Positions 1-8,456 of a stretch of 64,000 nt of DNA are shown here, one piece after another. The stretch spans positions 124,001-188,000 of the forward strand of contig CBDDBU010000027.1 in NCBI GenBank assembly GCA_965226045.1. The letters run 5' to 3'. Below the pieces are notes generated by a model. The model saw only the letters and a list, made by a program, of their open reading frames with translations. It searched no databases and was not told the origin of the DNA. The stretch comes from CBDDBU01 sp965226045 (GTDB lineage Bacteria > Pseudomonadota > Alphaproteobacteria > VGEJ01). The translations under genes were made by a program, and so were the position numbers. The first letter of the stretch is position 1. Each line of letters begins with the position of its first letter.

Positions 1-1
1 T

Positions 2-1015
2 GGCCGCCATCGGGTCGTGGCGGACCTCAGTCTTGAGGTGGGCGCCGGCGAGATCGTTTGTTTGCTTGGGCCGTCGGGCTGCGGCAAGTCGACGGTGTTG
101 CGGATCGCGGCCGGGATCGAGCCCTTGCAGCAGGGCCGCGTCATCATCGGCGATCGGGTCGTCGCCGATGAGCGTACCGCGATCTCACCCGAGGGGCGGC
201 CGGCTGGCCTGGTCTTCCAGGACTACGCGCTGTTCCCCCACCTCAGCGTTCTCGACAACGTGGCATTCGGGGTCCGTGCGCCCTCGCCCGAGAAGCGCTA
301 CGCGATCGCCCGCGGGGCGCTAGGTCAAGTCGGCCTGGCGGCGCAGGCGCAGGCCTATCCGCACACCCTGTCGGGCGGTGAACAGCAGCGAGTAGCGCTA
401 GCGCGGGCACTGGCGCCGCGACCCGACGTGATGCTGCTCGACGAGCCGTTCGCGAGCCTCGATGGGCGGCTGCGCGACCTCGTGCGTGACGACACGCTCG
501 CGGTCCTCAGGGCGGCGGGGACGCCCACCGTGCTGGTGACTCACGACCCCGACGAAGCGATGTTACTGGCGGATCGTATCGCCGTTATGTGTGCTGGTCG
601 CCTGATCCAGGTCGGCACGCCAAGCGTGATATACCACCAGCCCGCGACCTCATTCGTAGCTCGTTTCCTAAGTGAAACCAATGAGTTGAAGGGTGTTATT
701 AAGAACGGACATGTGGATACCGAGCTGGGGCGTCTCGCGACGGGGGACGGACTGGCGGAGGGCCGGGGGGTCGAGGTGCTGATACGCCCCGCAGCCATTC
801 GCCTGGAGGCGCCCGGCCAAGGCGGCATCGAGGCGCGGGTGCGGGCGAGTCGCATGATCGGGCCGCACAGCCGTATCGAGCTGGAGGTCGCCAATCTTGC
901 GGTGCCGCTGATCGCGCGCGCCGCGCCGGCCGCCGCGCCCCCGTCGGGCGCTGTCGTCGCCATTGCGCTCGATCCACATCAGGTTTTCATTTTCGCCAAC
1001 GACGGACTAGATTAG
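2..1015 (+). CDS. ABC transporter ATPase, Fe3+/polyamine type (5' end outside window)
   Basis: The protein is the nucleotide-binding subunit of an importer of the FbpC/PotA type and would power uptake of a substrate held by a periplasmic binding protein. Counting from the GTG at 17, Walker A GPSGCGKST is at residues 18-26, the signature LSGGEQQR near 120, Walker B VMLLDEP near 139 and the switch His in VLVTHD near 178. A C-terminal extension of about 110 residues looks like the TOBE/regulatory domain of this class. The frame stays open upstream of the GTG to the window edge (codons for GRHRV), so the real start is outside. The permease and binding protein are not visible, so iron as substrate is a family-level guess. 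Confidence 0.85.
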   Translation, partial: GRHRVVADLSLEVGAGEIVCLLGPSGCGKSTVLRIAAGIEPLQQGRVIIGDRVVADERTAISPEGRPAGLVFQDYALFPHLSVLDNVAFGVRAPSPEKRYAIARGALGQVGLAAQAQAYPHTLSGGEQQRVALARALAPRPDVMLLDEPFASLDGRLRDLVRDDTLAVLRAAGTPTVLVTHDPDEAMLLADRIAVMCAGRLIQVGTPSVIYHQPATSFVARFLSETNELKGVIKNGHVDTELGRLATGDGLAEGRGVEVLIRPAAIRLEAPGQGGIEARVRASRMIGPHSRIELEVANLAVPLIARAAPAAAPPSGAVVAIALDPHQVFIFANDGLD

Positions 1016-1129
1016 GCGCGCCACAGCGGGGCGCCGCGCGGCTGCCGTGATTGCGCTGGTTCCGCTGTTTCTGCCATTATGCGTGCAGCCCTGGGGCGAG
1101 ATGCGCCAGGAAATAGGGAGTGTTTGGCC

Positions 1130-1360
1130 ATGATGCCGAGTTTCTGGCAAATCGCGCTGGTCCTTGCCGTCGTCGTGCTGCTGTTTGGCAGGGGCAAGAT
1201 CAAGGGCCTGATGACCGACGTCGCCGAGGGAATCAAAAGCTTCAAGAAGGGCATGAAGGACGACGGTACCGTCGCCGATGCCTCGCCCAAGACGATCGAC
1301 ACCGGGGCGACGCCCGCCAACGAGGGCGCGGCGAAAAAGGACGAAGCAGCCAGCGGCTAG
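1130..1360 (+). CDS. tatA: Sec-independent translocase subunit TatA
   Basis: TatA is the multimeric pore-forming subunit of the twin-arginine translocase, which exports folded proteins across the inner membrane. The 76-residue product has one N-terminal transmembrane helix (about residues 4-18), the conserved FG hinge at 19-20 and an amphipathic helix rich in Lys (IKSFKKGM), then a charged, disordered tail. I start at the ATG at 1130 because a purine-rich AGGGAG lies just upstream; the frame is open further back to 1079 but that extension is not TatA-like. tatB follows after 42 bases and tatC after that, so this is a tatABC operon. Confidence 0.93.
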   Translation: MMPSFWQIALVLAVVVLLFGRGKIKGLMTDVAEGIKSFKKGMKDDGTVADASPKTIDTGATPANEGAAKKDEAASG

Positions 1361-1402
1361 TCAGCCCCCGCAGGCGCGGCGACGCGCGCCCGGTGAATCA
1401 CC

Positions 1403-2092
1403 ATGTTGGACATAGGATGGAGCGAGCTTCTGGTGATCGTCGTGGTGCTGGTCGTCGTGGTCGGCCCCAAGGAGCTGCCTGGCGTACTCAGGACCTTTGG
1501 CACGTGGATGGCCAAGGCCCGTTCGCTGTCGCGCGAATTCCAAAACAACATGAACCAGCTCGCCCGCGAGGTGGACAGGGAAAAGGCCAAGGTTGCTACG
1601 CCGCCACCGCCAAAGGCGACGGCCGTGGAGCCGGACCCCACCGGTGCTGCGCCGTCTGCGGCGGGCGATAAAGCCAAGGTCGAGGCCGGCAGCGCCGAAA
1701 CCGCTACGACCGAGCCCAACACTACGGCCGAGACCGCGACGACCGAGCCTAACATCGCCGGAACTTCGGCCGCCAAGCTAGCGCCCGAGCCAGCCGCCAC
1801 CGAAGCCGCGAGCGAGATACCGGCGACACCCGAGGACGAGCTCAAGGCGGCCGCCAACACGGGCGCCGCCAAGGATGACGAAGAGGAGGCGACCGTTCTG
1901 GCCAGTGAGGGCTCGACCTGGGCCGCGCCGGGACCGCCGCCCAACCCCGGAATCTTGACCGCGACGCCGCCGGCGGACCTCACGGCATCGGGCGGCGTCG
2001 CCAGCAAGTCGAATGGCTCGGGCCGTGCGAAAGATTCGGCCGTGGATGAACCGGCCCTCGCGGCCAGTCCGAGCTCGGTGGGCGAGCGCTAG
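1403..2092 (+). CDS. tatB: Sec-independent translocase subunit TatB
   Basis: TatB forms the twin-arginine signal receptor with TatC. The N-terminus shows the TatB pattern: Glu8 inside a hydrophobic helix, GPKELP at 21-26, then an amphipathic helix (about 27-60). At 229 residues it is longer than many TatB proteins. The extra length is a low-complexity Ala/Pro/Glu/Thr tail holding a short internal repeat (ETATTEPN occurs twice). It ends 8 bases before the tatC start. Confidence 0.93.
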   Translation: MLDIGWSELLVIVVVLVVVVGPKELPGVLRTFGTWMAKARSLSREFQNNMNQLAREVDREKAKVATPPPPKATAVEPDPTGAAPSAAGDKAKVEAGSAETATTEPNTTAETATTEPNIAGTSAAKLAPEPAATEAASEIPATPEDELKAAANTGAAKDDEEEATVLASEGSTWAAPGPPPNPGILTATPPADLTASGGVASKSNGSGRAKDSAVDEPALAASPSSVGER

Positions 2093-2100
2093 GCCGAACA

Positions 2101-2889
2101 GTGGTTATCGGCGACATCGACGATCGAAAAATGCCGTTGCTCGACCATCTGGTCGAGCTCAGGCGGCGCCTCATGTACACGGTGGTCGCGATGGCGGCCG
2201 CCTTCGTCGGCTGCTACATCGTCCACGAGCAGATTTACAACTTCCTGGTCCAGCCGCTGGCCGATCTGTACGAGGGGCAGGAGGGCCGGCGCCTGATCTA
2301 CACGGCGCTTCACGAGGCCTTTTTCACGTACCTCAAGCTGTCGTTCTTCGGCGCGCTGTTCCTCTCCTTCCCCGTCCTCGCCGGACAACTTTACGCGTTC
2401 GCCGCGCCCGGCCTCTACCGCAAGGAGAGATCCGCGTTTCTGCCGTATCTGATCGCGACGCCGATCCTGTTCGTGGCCGGCGCTGCGCTGGTCTACTATG
2501 TGATCTTCCCGTTGGCGTGGAGCTTTTTCCTCGGCTTCGAGCGCGGCGGCGGCGACGGCGTGTTGGCGATCCAGCTCGAGGCCAAGGTCAACGAGTATTT
2601 GAGCCTGGTGATCAAGCTGATGTTCGCCTTTGGTCTGAGCTTCCAGTTACCGGTGGCGCTCACTCTATTGGCGCGGGCCGGGCTGGTGTCCTCCAAGACC
2701 CTTGCCGCCAAGCGCAAGTACGCGATCGTCATTACGTTCCTTGTCGCGGCGTTTTTGACCCCGCCCGACCTCATCAGCCAGATCGGCCTTGGCATCCCGA
2801 TTCTGATCCTCTACGAGATTTCGATCCTTTCCGCCAAGCTGGTCGAGCGCAAGCGGGCGCAGCGCGAGGCGGAAGAGCCCGCGGCCTAG
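2101..2889 (+). CDS. tatC: Sec-independent translocase subunit TatC
   Basis: TatC is the polytopic core of the Tat receptor. The 262-residue product begins at GTG and carries the diagnostic N-terminal motif MPLLDHLVELRRRL followed by about six hydrophobic segments, as expected. The start is GTG at 2101, only 8 bases after the tatB stop, so translation is probably coupled. The TAG stop (2887-2889) is also the last three bases of the CTAG target of an IS1182-family element; the insertion leaves the coding sequence whole but separates tatC from its usual neighbour serS and may cut read-through transcription. Confidence 0.94.
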   Translation: MVIGDIDDRKMPLLDHLVELRRRLMYTVVAMAAAFVGCYIVHEQIYNFLVQPLADLYEGQEGRRLIYTALHEAFFTYLKLSFFGALFLSFPVLAGQLYAFAAPGLYRKERSAFLPYLIATPILFVAGAALVYYVIFPLAWSFFLGFERGGGDGVLAIQLEAKVNEYLSLVIKLMFAFGLSFQLPVALTLLARAGLVSSKTLAAKRKYAIVITFLVAAFLTPPDLISQIGLGIPILILYEISILSAKLVERKRAQREAEEPAA

Positions 2890-2967
2890 CAGCCTGTCGG
2901 ACTGAGGTCCGCGAGAATGGGTGTGGACGGATCGCGATGTGGAGAGGTCATGGGATCGAGCGCCTTT

Positions 2968-3168
2968 CGTGAGGACACGGAGTGCGGTCGCTTGGCCGCG
3001 CGTACCGCAGGGTGAGTATACTCTTATGCCCTCTCGTGAGGGCACGAAGTACGTTCGCTTGCTCGCGCGTGCCGCAAGGCGAGCATACTCTTATTCCTTT
3101 TCGCGAGGTACGGAGTCCGGCCGCCTGCTCAAGCGTATTGCAAGGTGAACATTCTCTTTATGTTCCAG
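2968..3168. repeat. three-unit imperfect tandem repeat, period 67 bp, inside the IS1182 element
   Basis: Units begin at 2968, 3035 and 3102 (CGTGAGG, CGTGAGG, CGCGAGG), each spanning 67 bases with a shared core of the type AGTATACTCTTATGCC. The third unit overlaps the last codons of the transposase gene; the other two lie between its stop codon and the element end. The same array occurs in the three other complete copies. Copies A and D have GAGTATACTC in the first unit, copies B and E GAGTTTACTC. Confidence 0.8.
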
Positions 3169-4517
3169 GCCAGGGTCACCAGGTTCCATTCGCCCGTGAC
3201 CTTGTCCAGGCCGCGTAGCGAGAACTGGCGGAAGCCCATGGCCGATTTGATGATGCCGAACACCGGTTCCGGCGTTTGCTTGCGCAGGGCGTAGAGTTGC
3301 CGGCCCTCGGGCGTCGCCAGTCGATGTGTCATCGCTTCCAGCGGCGTCGGGTTCTCCGGGGGCGGCGGCGCGCCGGCGAAGCGGTCCTTCCAGGAGAGAT
3401 GATGGCGTTCCCGGCCGGGCGTGATCAACGGCGCGATCTCGGCCTCGGCGCAGGCGTTCACGTTGGCCTCGCTGAAGTAGCCGCTGTCCGCCAGCAGGGT
3501 CTCGGGCGCGCCCAGCGCCTCGGGAAGGCGGGCGAGCGCTTCCAGCGCCGGCTCGATTTGCCGCTTGTCGTTGGGGGCCTGGACCACGTCGTTGGTGACC
3601 ACCAGCAGGCTGTCGGCCGCCACCAGGGCTTGGGCGTTGTAGGCCTGTTCGAAGCCGCCGCCGGCCACCGGCATGATGCGCGAGTCCGCGTCGGTCAGAT
3701 TGACCTGGTCCTTCGGCCCGGGCCCGGCCACCGGCGGCTCGGGTGGACGGCCGCCCGGCTTGCGGCCCGTCTTCTCGGCCTTCTCCGCGCGCGCCTCGAG
3801 CTTCGCCTCGTACTCGGCCCGTTCCCGCTCAAGGCGTTCGCGCGCCCGCGCCTCGATCACCGCCTTAGCCTCGGCGATGCGGGCCAGACGATCCTCGCGC
3901 CGGGCCAGTTCCTCGGGCACCGACATCCCGTCGGGCACATCCGCCCCATCGGCCGCCTCCGCCAACGCCATCAACTCCGCCACCTCGGCCTTCAACCGGG
4001 CTTCGAGCTCGCAGGCGTGTTTCCACGACAGCGCGCTGTGCCGGCTCGCGTTGGCGTGCACCTTGGTGCCGTCCAGCGCCACCGTGCCGAGCTTCAGCAC
4101 CCCGGCTTCCCGGGCCAGCAGCAGCACCTCGACGAACAGCCCTTCGATCCGGTCGAGAAAACGCCGCCGGAACGCGGCGATGGTATCGTGGTCGGGATGA
4201 TCGTTGGCCGCGATGAAGCGGAAAGCGACAGAATCATAGGTCGCGCGCTCCAACTTGCGGCTCGAAAACACCCCCGTGGCGTAGCCGTAGACCAGAAGCC
4301 CCAGCAGCATGCTCGGGTGATAGGACGCCGAGCCCGAGCCGCGATAGGCCTTCACGAACGCCGAGAGGTCCAACTGCTCGATCACCTCGACCACGAAGCG
4401 CGCCAGATGCCGCTCGGGAAGCCATTCCTCCACCGACGGCGGCAGCAGAAACCCCGTCTCCCGGTCGACCGGTCGGAAATTGCTCATGACGGCCTCCATC
4501 ACGCGCGGGCAAATCAA
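3129..4517 (-). CDS. IS1182-family transposase (copy A)
   Basis: This 462-residue DDE transposase moves the surrounding element. Recognisable blocks in order are an N-terminal DUF772-like region (YHPSMLLGLLVYGYATG), VALDGTKVHANAS carrying the first catalytic Asp, a charged coiled-coil stretch of about 80 residues, NAQALVAADSLLVVTN, LLADSGYFSE with the second Asp, and a C-terminal VFGIIKSAMGFRQFSLRG block followed by the NLVTLAWNIKRM signature. It is intact and the same protein sequence is encoded by copies B, D and E, so the family was recently active. Confidence 0.92.
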   Translation of the reverse strand: MICPRVMEAVMSNFRPVDRETGFLLPPSVEEWLPERHLARFVVEVIEQLDLSAFVKAYRGSGSASYHPSMLLGLLVYGYATGVFSSRKLERATYDSVAFRFIAANDHPDHDTIAAFRRRFLDRIEGLFVEVLLLAREAGVLKLGTVALDGTKVHANASRHSALSWKHACELEARLKAEVAELMALAEAADGADVPDGMSVPEELARREDRLARIAEAKAVIEARARERLERERAEYEAKLEARAEKAEKTGRKPGGRPPEPPVAGPGPKDQVNLTDADSRIMPVAGGGFEQAYNAQALVAADSLLVVTNDVVQAPNDKRQIEPALEALARLPEALGAPETLLADSGYFSEANVNACAEAEIAPLITPGRERHHLSWKDRFAGAPPPPENPTPLEAMTHRLATPEGRQLYALRKQTPEPVFGIIKSAMGFRQFSLRGLDKVTGEWNLVTLAWNIKRMFTLQYA

Positions 4518-4665
4518 CTGATACCATCGAATCCTATTTCGACTCCCGGCTCAAGTCCGACAGGCTGCTAGGCGTGCCGCCGCGCTAGACGAGGCGAGTC
4601 GGGCGGCGTATATAGTGGCCGCCTTCGACCCGGCGGCGACGCCGCGCGACGATGCTGGCCCCCGA

Positions 4666-5943
4666 ATGTTCGACATGGGATGGATTCGCGAAAGCCCTGA
4701 AGCGTTCAACGCAGGGCTGCGCAAGCGCGGACTCGAGCCGCGCGCGGCGGCGATCCTCGATCTCGATGAGCGCCATCGAGCCTGCCAGACCGACCTGCAA
4801 GCGCATCAGGCGCGGCGCAACGATGCCTCGAAGGCGATCGGCGCCGCCAAGGCGAGGGGTGACGACGCGAGCGGGCCGATCGCCGAGGTCGGCGCCCTCA
4901 AGGAGCGCATTCGCGCGGCCGAGGAGCAGGGGCGGGAGCTGGCGGCGGCGCTCGACCAGCTGTTGTCGGGTCTGCCCAACCTGCCGGCCGAGGATGTGCC
5001 GGTGGGGGCGGACGAGGCGGCGAACGTCGAGGTCGCGCGTTGGGGTGAGCCGCCGCAGTTCGAGTTCGCACCCAAAGAGCATTTCGACCTCGGCGAGGCG
5101 CTCGGACTGATGGACTTCGAGACCGCCGCCAAGCTCTCGGGTTCGCGCTTCGTCGTCCTCAAGGGCGCGCTGGCGCGGCTCGAACGCGGGTTGGCGGCGC
5201 TCATGCTCGACCTGCACACGACCGAGTTGGGCTACACCGAGATCGCGCCGCCACTGCTAGTGCGCGATCACACGGCTTACGGCACGGGCAACCTGCCGAA
5301 ATTCGCGGACGATCTGTTCCGCACCACTGACGATTACTGGCTGATCCCAACCGCTGAGATGCCGCTGACCAATCTGGTGCGCGACTCGATTGTCGAGGCC
5401 CAGCACCTGCCGCTGCGCTTCACGGCCCACACGCCGTGCTTTCGCTCCGAGGCCGGCGCGGCCGGCAAGGATACCCGCGGCATGATCCGCCAGCATCAGT
5501 TCAGCAAGGTCGAGCTGGTCAGCATCGCCCATCCTGATGCCTCGGACGACGAGCTCCAGCGCATGCGCGGGGCGGCGGAAGAGGTGTTGCGGCGTCTCGG
5601 GCTGCATTACCGGGTGGTGGTCCTGAGCAGCGGTGACATGGGCTTCGCCGCGCGCAAGACTTATGACATCGAGGTGTGGCTGCCGGGCCAGGATGCCTTC
5701 CGCGAAATTTCGAGCTGCTCGAATTGCGGCGATTTTCAGGCGCGCCGGATGAATGCGCGTTTCCGCGAGGCCGGCGCCAAGGGCACCCGCTTCGTCCACA
5801 GCCTCAACGGGTCGGGGTTGGCGGTCGGGCGGACGATGGTCGCGATCCTTGAGAACTACCAGCGCGAGGACGGCACGGTAGTCGTGCCCGAAGCGTTGCG
5901 CCCCTATGTGGGTGGGCTCGACGTGCTGACGCGCGCGGCCTAA
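4666..5943 (+). CDS. serS: seryl-tRNA synthetase
   Basis: SerRS charges tRNA-Ser (and tRNA-Sec where present) with serine in the cytoplasm. The first ~110 residues form the long antiparallel coiled-coil arm that grips the tRNA variable arm. Class II motifs follow: motif 2 around CFRSEAGAAGKDTRGMIRQH and motif 3 NGSGLAVGRTMVAILENYQ near the C-terminus. The start is the ATG at 4666 giving MFDMGWIRESPEAF, the usual SerRS N-terminus; the 17 upstream in-frame codons are not family-like. The product is 425 residues, normal for the family. surE begins 8 bases after the stop. Confidence 0.95.
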   Translation: MFDMGWIRESPEAFNAGLRKRGLEPRAAAILDLDERHRACQTDLQAHQARRNDASKAIGAAKARGDDASGPIAEVGALKERIRAAEEQGRELAAALDQLLSGLPNLPAEDVPVGADEAANVEVARWGEPPQFEFAPKEHFDLGEALGLMDFETAAKLSGSRFVVLKGALARLERGLAALMLDLHTTELGYTEIAPPLLVRDHTAYGTGNLPKFADDLFRTTDDYWLIPTAEMPLTNLVRDSIVEAQHLPLRFTAHTPCFRSEAGAAGKDTRGMIRQHQFSKVELVSIAHPDASDDELQRMRGAAEEVLRRLGLHYRVVVLSSGDMGFAARKTYDIEVWLPGQDAFREISSCSNCGDFQARRMNARFREAGAKGTRFVHSLNGSGLAVGRTMVAILENYQREDGTVVVPEALRPYVGGLDVLTRAA

Positions 5944-5951
5944 GAACGCCC

Positions 5952-6710
5952 ATGCGTATCCTGGTCACCAACGATGACGGTATCAACGCACGCGGCCTCA
6001 AGGTACTGGAGCGTATCGCCAAGACGATCGGCAAGGACGTCTGGGTGGTCGCGCCGGAGACCGAGCAGAGCGGCGCCTCGCACTCGCTGACGCTGCACGA
6101 GCCGCTGCGTATTCGCCGCCTGTCCAACCGGCGTTTCGCCGTACACGGGACGCCGACCGATTGCGTGATGCTGGCGATCCATCAGATCATCAAGGGCCGG
6201 GCGCCTGGCCTGGTGCTGTCGGGCGTCAACCGGGGCGCCAATATTGGCGACGATGTGACCTATTCAGGCACCATCGCCGCCGCCATGGAGGGCACCATCC
6301 TGGGCGTGCCCGCGATCGCGTTGAGCCAGAGCCTGCGCGGCGACCATCCCGTCAAATGGTCGACCGCCGAGCATTATGCGCCGGACATCGTGCGGCGCCT
6401 GTTGAAGGCGGGCTGGCCCGAGCAGGTGCTGATCAACATCAACTTCCCCGACCTGGTCGAGGCGGCGGTGAAGGGTATCAAGGTAACGATTCAGGGCAGG
6501 CGCGACGTAAGCGACCTGAAGATCGAGGATCGGATCGACACTCGCGGCATTCCCTATTATTGGCTCGGATTTAGATACCGTGCCGGGGCGCCGCCCGCGG
6601 CCGAGAGCGACCTCGCCGCCATCGCCGCAGGGTACGTCTCGGTGACGCCATTGCAGCTCGACCTTACCGACGCCAAAACCCGCCGGCAGCTCGGAAAGGT
6701 CTTTATGTGA
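5952..6710 (+). CDS. surE: 5'/3'-nucleotidase SurE
   Basis: SurE is a metal-dependent survival-associated phosphatase that dephosphorylates nucleoside 5'- and 3'-monophosphates. The N-terminal metal site motif is plain (MRILVTNDDGINARGL, Asp8-Asp9), followed by APETEQSGASHSLTL, GTPTDCV and the SGVNRGANIGDDVTYSGT block that completes the active site. At 252 residues it has full length. It overlaps pcm by four bases (the ATG/GTG-TGA type), the classic surE-pcm pair. Confidence 0.95.
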   Translation: MRILVTNDDGINARGLKVLERIAKTIGKDVWVVAPETEQSGASHSLTLHEPLRIRRLSNRRFAVHGTPTDCVMLAIHQIIKGRAPGLVLSGVNRGANIGDDVTYSGTIAAAMEGTILGVPAIALSQSLRGDHPVKWSTAEHYAPDIVRRLLKAGWPEQVLININFPDLVEAAVKGIKVTIQGRRDVSDLKIEDRIDTRGIPYYWLGFRYRAGAPPAAESDLAAIAAGYVSVTPLQLDLTDAKTRRQLGKVFM

Positions 6711-7348
6711 CCACCGAGGCGCGCAAGATCCGTCTGATCATGGAGTTGCGCCAGGAAGGCATTACCGATACCCGCGTGCTTTCGGCCCTCGAACGGGTGC
6801 CGCGCGAGCGTTTCGTGCTGCCGTCGTTCGAGGACCAGGCCTACGCCAATACGGCGTTGCCGATCGACCAAGGCCAAACCATCAGTCAACCCTTCGTGGT
6901 CGCCTTCATGACCTCGGCGCTGGAGCTCGGCTCGCGCATGAAGGTTTTGGAAATCGGCACCGGCTCGGGCTATCAGGCGGCCGTTCTGGCCCATCTGTGC
7001 CGGCGGGTCTATACCGTGGAGCGCTACCCCACCTTGCTGCGCGCAGCCGAGCGTCATTTCAAGGAGTTGGGACTGCACAACGTGACCACCCGACTGGGCG
7101 ACGGCAACCTGGGCTGGCCCGAGCAAGGGCCGTTTCCCCGCATCATCGTCACCGCGGCCGCCGAGGAGCCGCCGCCGGGCCTGCTCGAGCAGCTCGAAAT
7201 CGGCGGGATCATGGTCATTCCGCTTGGCGCCCTGGGGTTCAGCCAGGAGCTAGTCCGTATTCGCCGCACCGAGGACGGGTTCGAATCGGAGGATCTATTG
7301 CCGGTGCGCTTCGTACCGTTGGTGACGGGGGTCGCACAGAATGTCTGA
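6707..7348 (+). CDS. pcm: protein-L-isoaspartate O-methyltransferase
   Basis: Pcm methylates isoaspartyl residues in aged proteins using S-adenosylmethionine, which starts their repair to Asp. The 213-residue product has the AdoMet-binding motif I VLEIGTGSGYQAAVLA, the upstream PYANTALPIDQGQTISQP substrate-binding segment and a PRIIVTAAA motif II. The GTG start lies inside the end of surE and the gene overlaps the next one by 8 bases, so surE, pcm and the LytM gene form one translationally linked unit. Confidence 0.94.
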   Translation: MTTEARKIRLIMELRQEGITDTRVLSALERVPRERFVLPSFEDQAYANTALPIDQGQTISQPFVVAFMTSALELGSRMKVLEIGTGSGYQAAVLAHLCRRVYTVERYPTLLRAAERHFKELGLHNVTTRLGDGNLGWPEQGPFPRIIVTAAAEEPPPGLLEQLEIGGIMVIPLGALGFSQELVRIRRTEDGFESEDLLPVRFVPLVTGVAQNV

Positions 7349-8456
7349 GGCGGCCAGACGCATTTCAGTTGTCGGCGTCGCCATCCTCGTGGGCACGGCG
7401 ATGGCGCTCGGCGGTTGCACCCGCTCGCCGCCCGCGCCGGTCGAGTACAAAGGGGCACAGCGCAGCGCGCCATTGGCGCCGGTGCCAAAGTCCAGGCCTG
7501 CGGCGGTGGCGCAAGCACGGCCCGCCGAGGCGCGCCTAGCCGATGCGGGGACAAGCCCATCGATCAAGCCTCGGCGGCGCGAGGACGCCCGCGTCGTGGC
7601 GGTCGAGGTCGCACCGGTCGCCGCGGCGAGACCGATCCGCGAAAGGGCGCCGGATGCGGGCGAACGGCGCGCGGATGACGAGGCGGCGGGCGGCGCCGTG
7701 GCGGTCCGCCGTGGCGATACGATCCATGCGATCGCCCGGCGGCACAACGTCAGCATGCGGGCATTGATCGCGGTCAATCGGCTGAAAGCGCCCTACACGC
7801 TCGCCGTCGGCCAGCGCCTCGAGCTGCCACCGGCAGCGACTTACACGGTGCGCGCGGGTGATACGATATACGCGATCTCCCGGCGCTTCGGTGTCGATAT
7901 GCCAACCCTGGTGCGCACCAACGGCGTGAGCGCGCCCTATGTCGTCAAGGTAGGACAACGCCTGCACATTCCGGCGACCGACGTCGCGGCGGCGTCCACC
8001 GGCGCGGCGGTCGGCGATCCAACCGCTCCGCCACCGCCGCGCGCTGGCACGACCTTCGTCTGGCCGGTCAAGGGGCGGGTGTTGTCGGGCTTTGGTCCGA
8101 AGGCCGGCGGCCTGCACAATGACGGAATCAACATCGCCGCCGAGTCCGGCACCATCGTGCGGGCGGCGGACAACGGCATCGTTGCGTACGCGGGCAACGA
8201 GTTGCGCGGTTTTGGCCAGCTGTTGTTGATCCGCCACGCCGATGGCTGGATCACGGCCTACGCCCATAACGCCGAACTCCTGGTCGCCCGTGGCCAAGAG
8301 GTTAAGCGCGGTCAGGCCATCAGTCGCGTCGGCGCGACAGGCGCAGTACGCCAGCCGCAACTGCACTTCGAAGTGCGTAAGGGCATTCGCGCCATCGATC
8401 CGCTGCTCTACCTGTCGAAGGCGAGCGCCGCCGCTTCAGTCGAGTCGAACGCCTAG
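7341..8456 (+). CDS. LytM-domain lipoprotein with two LysM repeats (NlpD/DipM-like)
   Basis: This is an envelope protein that probably activates peptidoglycan amidases during division. A lipoprotein signal ends at ALGGC (Cys26). A Pro/Ala-rich linker leads to two LysM domains (about residues 121-163 and 169-213, each with a GDTI..I.RR core), then an M23 domain. The metal ligands are degenerate: the first motif reads LHNDGINIA with Asn where Asp is expected, and the HxH motif reads QLHFE. A regulatory rather than hydrolytic role is therefore likely, as in NlpD/EnvC-type factors. Its last 21 bases overlap the convergent DUF815 gene. Confidence 0.85.
   Translation: MSEAARRISVVGVAILVGTAMALGGCTRSPPAPVEYKGAQRSAPLAPVPKSRPAAVAQARPAEARLADAGTSPSIKPRRREDARVVAVEVAPVAAARPIRERAPDAGERRADDEAAGGAVAVRRGDTIHAIARRHNVSMRALIAVNRLKAPYTLAVGQRLELPPAATYTVRAGDTIYAISRRFGVDMPTLVRTNGVSAPYVVKVGQRLHIPATDVAAASTGAAVGDPTAPPPPRAGTTFVWPVKGRVLSGFGPKAGGLHNDGINIAAESGTIVRAADNGIVAYAGNELRGFGQLLLIRHADGWITAYAHNAELLVARGQEVKRGQAISRVGATGAVRQPQLHFEVRKGIRAIDPLLYLSKASAAASVESNA

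Larger units (their letters stand above)
2890..4567 (-). mobile_element. IS1182-family element, copy A (complete)
   Basis: The 1678-bp element has terminal inverted repeats CAGCCTGTCGGACT / AGTCCGACAGGCTG and is bounded by CTAG on both sides (2886-2889 and 4568-4571), read as a 4-bp target duplication. It carries one transposase gene in reverse orientation. It lies between tatC and serS, genes that are neighbours in many alphaproteobacteria, so this looks like a clean insertion. Further full copies are at 18356-20034, 30946-32623 and 58555-60232, with a fragment at 28641-29008. Confidence 0.93.

Noticed and set aside
2968..3168. CRISPR array or small-RNA cluster in the 67-bp repeats
   Set aside because: The units are directly adjacent without unique spacers and belong to the IS1182 element.
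3276..4571. 431-codon plus-strand ORF (also at 18742, 30942 minus, 58941)
   Set aside because: It is the antisense shadow of the IS1182 transposase in GC-rich DNA; composition is Arg/His/Gly-rich with no domain.
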